Shown piece after piece: positions 58,760-64,000 of a DNA stretch of 64,000 bases. The DNA is from Mytilus edulis (Eukaryota; Mollusca; Bivalvia; Mytilida; Mytilidae): NCBI RefSeq assembly GCF_963676685.1, contig NC_092345.1, forward strand, positions 85,191,592 to 85,255,591. Direction: 5' to 3'. The position numbers and the translations under genes were made by a program. Position 1 is the stretch's first letter, and every line of letters starts with the position of its first letter. The notes under the pieces were generated by a model. The model searched no databases. It saw only the letters and a list, made by a program, of their open reading frames with translations, and was not told the origin of the DNA.

Positions 58760-59160
58760 TTGTTTTTTATACAGATTAGACCGTTGGTTTTCCCATTTGA
58801 ATGGTTTTACACTAGTAATTTTGGGGCCCTTTATAGCTTGTTGTTCGGTGTGAGCCAAAGATCCGTGTTGAAGGCCGTACATTGACCTATAATGGTTTAC
58901 TTTCAGTGGCGGATCCAGAACTTTTCATAAGGGGGGGGGGGGGGGGGGGCCTGCTGACTGACCTAAAGGGGGGGACCCACTCCAATCATGCTTCAGTGAT
59001 TCCCTATATAATCAACCAAATTTTTGGAACAAAAGGGGGGCCCTGGCCCCCCAGGCACCCCCCCCCCCCTGGATCCACCTATGACTTTTATAAATTGTTA
59101 TTTTGATGGAGAGTTGTCTCATTGGCACTCACACTACATCTTTCTATATCTATTGAATAG
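58760..59160 (+). repeat. Abundant mussel dispersed repeat split by a MITE
   Basis: The blocks GTTGAAGGCCGTACATTGAC (left) and GAGTTGTCTCATTGGCACTC (right) belong to one common element. The MITE at 58904-59083 separates them. Confidence 0.7.
58904..59083 (+). mobile_element. GGATCC-type MITE, copy d, with ACTTT duplication
   Basis: It starts CAGTGGCGGATCCAG and ends CTGGATCCACCTATG. ACTTT lies on both sides (58899-58903 and 59084-59088). The interior matches copy a. Confidence 0.85.
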
Positions 59161-59865
59161 ATATTTTTTTGTGAGTCACAAGTTCAAAGTTACAGATCAA
59201 ATTATATACAAACAAGGTATTATTTGAATCTGGAATAATTTTGAAATCTTGAAAATTGATATAAAGAAATGTATGATGAAAATTAACCAAACTACGGGTA
59301 AAGATAATTTTATTTTCACTGATATTTCAGATTGTCCCATAAATACTTGGCTAACCCCCTGAATTTGTTTAGTTTTCATCATATATTATTTTTCATTTTT
59401 ATTCTAGTATTGAAATTATTCTTTATTTTTTTAATAATACAAAAATGTACCTTGTTTACAGTATAAGTAGTTTACAAGTCTAAAACTTGGAACAGTGAGC
59501 CTTTGACAACTTTTTCTTAATAGAGTTTAAAAGGTTTTGTTTGCTCATTTAGGTCTTAAATTATGTTTGACAAAACTTTATATGTCTGTTTTATCAGTAT
59601 TTTCATACCAACTTTATTTTGCTGAAGCCTTGAACATTGGTTTGTAATTGAATCTTGTTCATTCTTTAGTTCACCTTTATACCTGGATCGAGCATTTAGT
59701 TTCTGCTCATGGGAAAATTATATTATCCATATAATTTTGTATCTAGTGGATACATGTATATTAAAATATTGATTGATTGATTGTTGGTTGCTTTACGTCG
59801 CCTTAGCACAACAAGGCTATATCGTGGCGATATATATTAAAATAAGGAGATGTGTCCATTTCATT

Positions 59866-59983
59866 TCATTTGAACTTTGGTGGATAGTTGTCTCAATGGC
59901 AATCATATCACATCTCCCTATATTAAAATAAGGAGATGTGGTATGATTGCCATTGAGACAACTATCCACCAAAGTTCAAATGA
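59866..59983. repeat. Foldback of the mussel dispersed repeat 3' block (52-bp arms)
   Basis: The left arm TTCATTTGAACTTTGG...CACATCTCC pairs with 59932-59983, leaving a 14-nt loop; only a few mismatches are seen. Confidence 0.88.
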
Positions 59984-60104
59984 ATTCGATGTAAGCAATT
60001 ATAGTCAACCATATGACCTTCAACAATGAGAAAACCCATACAGTATGGTCAGTCAACATGTTGTTATCTCTTTGGTTCCATTTAGTTGTATGAACTTCAC
60101 AACA

Positions 60105-60558
60105 CTTGTAAAGGGGCTTCATTGGCTGAAGGTGGAACTTCTGTATCACTAGCCTGTCAACACTGAGGGGGGCTCCATTGGCTGAAGGTGGAACTTCTGT
60201 ATCACTAGCCTGTCAACACTGAGGGGGGCTTCATTGGCTGAAGGTGGAACTTCTGTATCACTAGCCTGTCAACACTGAGGGGGGCTTCATTGGCTGAAGG
60301 TGGAACTTCTGTATCACTAGCCTGTCAACACTGAGGGGGGCTTCATTGGCTGAAGGTGGAACTTCTGTATCACTAGCCTGTCAACACTGAGGGGGGCTTC
60401 ATTGGCTGAAGGTGGAACTTCTGTATCACTAGCCTGTCAACACTGAGGGGGGCTTCATTGGCTGAAGGTGGAACTTCTGTATCACTAGCCTGTCAACACT
60501 GAGGGGGGCTTCATTGGCTGAAGGTGGAACTTCTGTATCACTAGCCTGTCAACACTGA
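60105..60558 (+). repeat. 56-bp tandem array, 8 copies
   Basis: The unit begins ATTGGCTGAAGGTGGAACTT and ends GAGGGGGGCTTC. Copies start at 60121, 60177, 60233, 60289, 60345, 60401, 60457 and 60513 and are nearly identical. Confidence 0.95.
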
Positions 60559-60695
60559 GGTTGTCAGTTCAAATCCCTCACATGGCAGGTGAGCTTGACT
60601 TTGATCTTAAATAACTATTATTGTCAGTTTTAACTACCAAGGGTCAGTGGTTTCTCAGGGCACTCTGGCTTTTTCCACCAATAACAACTGTCAAC
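60513..60695 (+). repeat. tRNA-derived SINE downstream of the 56-bp array
   Basis: TGGCTGAAGGTGG resembles a Pol III A box, and AGTTCAAATCC (60566-60576) a B box. It is followed by TCAGTGGTTTCTCAGGGCAC and a CTGGCTTTTTCCACC block, like the conserved central domain of invertebrate SINEs. The 56-bp array is a multiplication of its head. Confidence 0.6.
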
Positions 60696-61512
60696 CACAC
60701 AATGAAGATATATTCATTTGTTAAAATGTGAAATTGTGAAATCAGGTGTGGTAAAGTTGGTACTATAAATGTTGTTAGTCTTCATTGCTATCTGGCAGTA
60801 GTCAAAATATATATGGGCAGTGGTATATAGAATACTTTTCAACATGTATTTGTTTCTCCTAATAGTATATAGTTCCCCTGAAAACTTTTGTTGAAAATAA
60901 TGCCATATAATGTGTTCCTGTTGGAACAAACATTCTATACCCTTTATTTGTAAGGAACAAATACCTTACTGTCAGTACTGTAATATTTGTTAAAGTGGAT
61001 ATTTTTTTATAAAAGAACTTCTATTTTATGACATACTTAGTATTAGTATCATGTATGATGTATTTTCACGTGCTAATACACATGTTGTCGATATTTTCTA
61101 AATTATAAGAACTGATTTTAAGTAACGACTTCATTAATGGCTTCATTATTATAATTTTAAGCAATGTAACAGTTTGAGCATGTCGATTTATGGATTAGAA
61201 ATAAGTGAGTTGTTACAATAAATAAGTAATGAGAAATTTCTTTACCCAGATCTCTAATTAGTATTAAAACTTATCATTAAAAAAACCTGCTGTTATGTAT
61301 GGTAAAAAAACTTATAAATATATGGCAAAATTGTAAATCTTGTTATAAAAGTTCTTTTTTCGTCACAAAAAGACTGATGAATTAGAGAAACTCTATAGTA
61401 TTTTTGTTTTATTGTCTTTGAATTTTGTTTTTTCATCAACATCTTTTTTACTTTCCAATTTAAAAATGAATTTGAAACTTAAGATTATTGAAGATTTATT
61501 GTTTATTTGCAG

Positions 61513-61900
61513 TAGGTGTGAAGACCAAATGATGATCGATAGAACAGATTATGATATAGATTTGATGACAAAGAGTTAGAATTCAGTATTGGTGGATTAT
61601 CTGTAAAATGTGAAGTTAACTTTTTAAAGGTAAGTCATAACTATTAATACCCACGCATCACTAAACCTTTTTTCTAATAAACTATTTGTTTTGATTTTGA
61701 AATATTTCATATTTGTCATTGATTTCCTACAGGAAACAAAGGAGTTTTGAAGAAAAGAGAATTTTACTCATCTACTGATAAGTTATTTTGTTTGATTTAA
61801 TTCTTTTAGTTTTGATGACCCTAGCCTTCATCCAGTGTGGTTGTCAATGATAAATTGTAATTTTGACCAAAGATTTAATAAAAAAAAAAATAGAAATCCT
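61513..61900 (+). ncRNA. Candidate spliced noncoding exons
   Basis: TTTATTTGCAG precedes 61513; AAAG|GTAAGT ends an exon at 61629; TTTCCTACAG precedes 61732; and AATAAA followed by an A-run is near 61876. No frame is open through the first exon, so this would be a UTR or noncoding RNA. Splice-like signals alone are weak evidence. Confidence 0.25.
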
Positions 61901-62517
61901 ATGAAGAGCAAACTACTAGCCAAACTTGTTTATACTGTTGGTGACCTTCTGCTGTTGTTTTTTTCTATGGTCAGGTTGTTGTCTCTTTGGCACATTCCCC
62001 ATTTCCATTCTCAATTTTATAGATAAATATAGGTTTCCTTTAAGAATCATGTATGATGACAACCAAACTGTCAGGCACGTAGCTACGTTTACGTCAAAAC
62101 CCCCGGGCATACACTTGAATCTTGATAAAAAAATATTTTAATCTAAATAAAATTAATAAGAATGATTAAAAGTACATTGGCCTTGTAATTCTTTCTTCAA
62201 TGGCTTAACATTGCGAATAAAAGAGACAAAATTTACTTTTCAACCAAATGGTATCACATTATATATTTGTTTGGTGAAAGTCTAATCTACTGTGAATTCT
62301 AATCTCTTTCGTTTTGTTTAAAGCAATTTATTATCTGCTGAGATTTCGATATGTGGTTTGCATTTTTGTCAAGCCTGGGACAAAGCCATCCTAAATTTTG
62401 TCGTCGGCATCAATATTTAGTTCAGTTTGTGAGTAAGTTTTCAAGAAATTTTACGGAAATTTAACAGAAACTATTTATGATCAAATGAGGATCCATAGCA
62501 TAATGATGAAATTTTAT

Positions 62518-62662
62518 ACAAATATATCATGCTTACAAGTGGTATTTTCCAAACATACTGGTTCAGAGGTAAACAAATTTCCAGATCTGCTAAACAAGGG
62601 ATTTATTTTACCTTTCAACACATATTTTTGGCAAATACTCCTTGTAAGCATGATATATTTGT
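62518..62662. mobile_element. 145-bp element with 22-bp perfect inverted ends
   Basis: ACAAATATATCATGCTTACA plus AG at 62518-62539 is exactly inverted at 62641-62662. No target duplication is clear. Confidence 0.65.
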
Positions 62663-63089
62663 TTAATTCCACCAAATGCCACTTATATTTAAACTGAGAT
62701 TTTTATATAAAATGAATAAAGTGTTATTCTTAAAACTTAATGGTAAGGGCTTATTTTGTGCAGCTTGTTTACATGTTTGTTTAAGTGCATGAAGATTAGT
62801 ATTCACTGTTTTTGTCCAAATTGGTTACAGAGATATTGTTTTTGTTTTTTTAACCCTAGTGAAATGACTATATTGTTTCATATTTGTCTGTGCTCGTAAC
62901 CCCCACAACCCCATCCCTCCCCCATACCATTTCCCCCCTTTATGACCCTCCAATCTAACCATAATCTATAAAAGTTCATAATCTTTTCCATCGATTTTCA
63001 TTTGGTCTTCAAACCATTATTAACAGCAAATAAAAAAGCATCAATAAAGGTTCATATATTTTCCTCTAAAGGGTCAGTTGCCAAAAGAC

Positions 63090-63680
63090 ATCAAGTAAAA
63101 AAAATGAAAAATTGCAATTAATTTTGATAAGTGGTTTTTGTTCAGCCTTTGATTTCGGTCGAAAAAGCGAGACATAGTGATCCTGGATTTCTACCAAACT
63201 TGGACAGATGCTTGTTTATGATCATAAGATAGTGTCCAGAGGTAAATTTTTAAAATAAAAAAATCCATTTTTTCCGTATTTTACTTATAAATGTACTTAG
63301 TTTTTCTGCCAGGAAATATAACAATCACTCTGTGATTAAAATTTTTAAAATTTAAATAACTTTCTTAAATTATCCTGTATTTCTAGCAAACTTCGACAGA
63401 AGCTTGTTTATGATCAAAAGCTAGTATCTAGAAGGAAATTTTGTTAATTTTTTTTATCTGTTTATCAGTATTTAACTTATAACATGTATAAATGGACTTA
63501 GTTTTTCTTCCAGTTAACTTTACATACAGTCTGCTGTTCAAGTTTTTAAAACATTTATTAGATTCATAAAATATCTTGGATTTTACCAAACTTGAAAAGA
63601 AGCTTCTTCCAATCAAAAGATAGTATCGAGAGGAATATTTTTATAAATTTTTTCTTCATTTTTGTTGAGCCTGCAATTAA
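63090..63680 (+). repeat. Three diverged ~190-bp tandem units of a bivalve repeat
   Basis: Each unit contains 'accaaacttggacag'-like, 'cttgtttatgatca'-like and 'agatagtgtccagaggtaa'-like blocks. A related piece lies at 62345-62480. Confidence 0.65.
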
Positions 63681-63804
63681 CAGCAAAAGTAGGTGAGACA
63701 CTTGTTTTTGCTTAACACTTACAAATTTTTCTTATAATTTACATTATTGCGATTTTGTGAATTTTTCCTTGATCTTTTTTTGTGATAATTTTTCATATCA
63801 TGCT

Positions 63805-64000
63805 ACTTGCTTGAGATGGAAAATTATCGCTAGAAACTAAGAAGGCACGTGGCGTTGCTAACGAAATTGACATGAAATTGACATCGTCGTCATAGGTAAA
63901 ATAGCGATAAATAGATTATCATTGGTCATCTCAACTCGATCGCTTTTCTCGCTTTCGCCGTCCCGGCTCAAGCGAGAAAATCAATCTGGTTGAGATGATC
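63805..64000. repeat. Clustered inverted repeats, cut by window end
   Basis: TTGAGATGG...ATTATCGCT pairs with AGCGATAAA...CATCTCAA (63811-63934), and CATCTCAACTCGATCGC pairs imperfectly with GGTTGAGATGATC at the right edge. Confidence 0.6.

Noticed and set aside
60105-60558. Possible CRISPR-like array of 56-bp units
   Set aside because: Units are contiguous with no spacers, in a eukaryotic genome, and end in a SINE.

Overview
The window is AT-rich, intron-rich metazoan DNA, and it most resembles a marine mussel (Mytilus or a close relative). The evidence is short exons with GT/AG borders, long introns full of short inverted-repeat elements, and dispersed repeats I recognise as typical of mussel and other bivalve genomes (for example the units at 6540-6720, 25355-25455, 37258-37525 and 38996-39268). 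No prokaryotic or organellar features are seen. Genus assignment is inference from repeat content, not from a search.

Three host genes are supported at exon level. (1) At the left edge, minus strand, 619-863 is the first coding exon of an integrin alpha chain (signal peptide plus start of the beta-propeller); the rest lies left of the window. (2) A complete seven-exon minus-strand gene (17588 down to 3115, 243 aa) encodes a type I membrane protein with one mannose-6-phosphate-receptor-like (MRH) lumenal domain, a transmembrane helix, a CD-MPR-like tail and a C-terminal YDAI sorting signal, resembling CD-MPR/Atg27. (3) A plus-strand eleven-exon gene (17908-35943, 242 aa) encodes SARNP/CIP29/Tho1, the SAP-domain mRNA-export factor, with six RAERFG-type motifs; exon 1 is the least certain part. 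Genes 2 and 3 are head to head, with start codons about 320 bp apart, so 17589-17907 is a probable bidirectional promoter.

The rest is mostly mobile DNA. An intact Tigger/pogo-type transposon (19353-21637, TA target duplication, 540-aa uninterrupted transposase ending in a PCNA-binding-like motif) lies antisense in SARNP intron 1. Other elements in the introns include a hAT-like element of 1.3 kb holding a nested MITE, a 3.3-kb element with TTAA duplications, three decayed LINE fragments, several MITEs, foldbacks, and very small palindromes flanked by direct repeats. Tandem arrays are prominent: a 21-bp repeat in two oppositely oriented blocks in one intron, a 35-bp array starting next to a 5' splice site, and 22-bp, 48-bp and 56-bp arrays downstream of SARNP.

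From about 36000 to 64000 I find no protein-coding exon I would defend. That half is tandem arrays, dispersed repeats and AT-rich DNA, with one possible spliced noncoding transcript (61513-61900).
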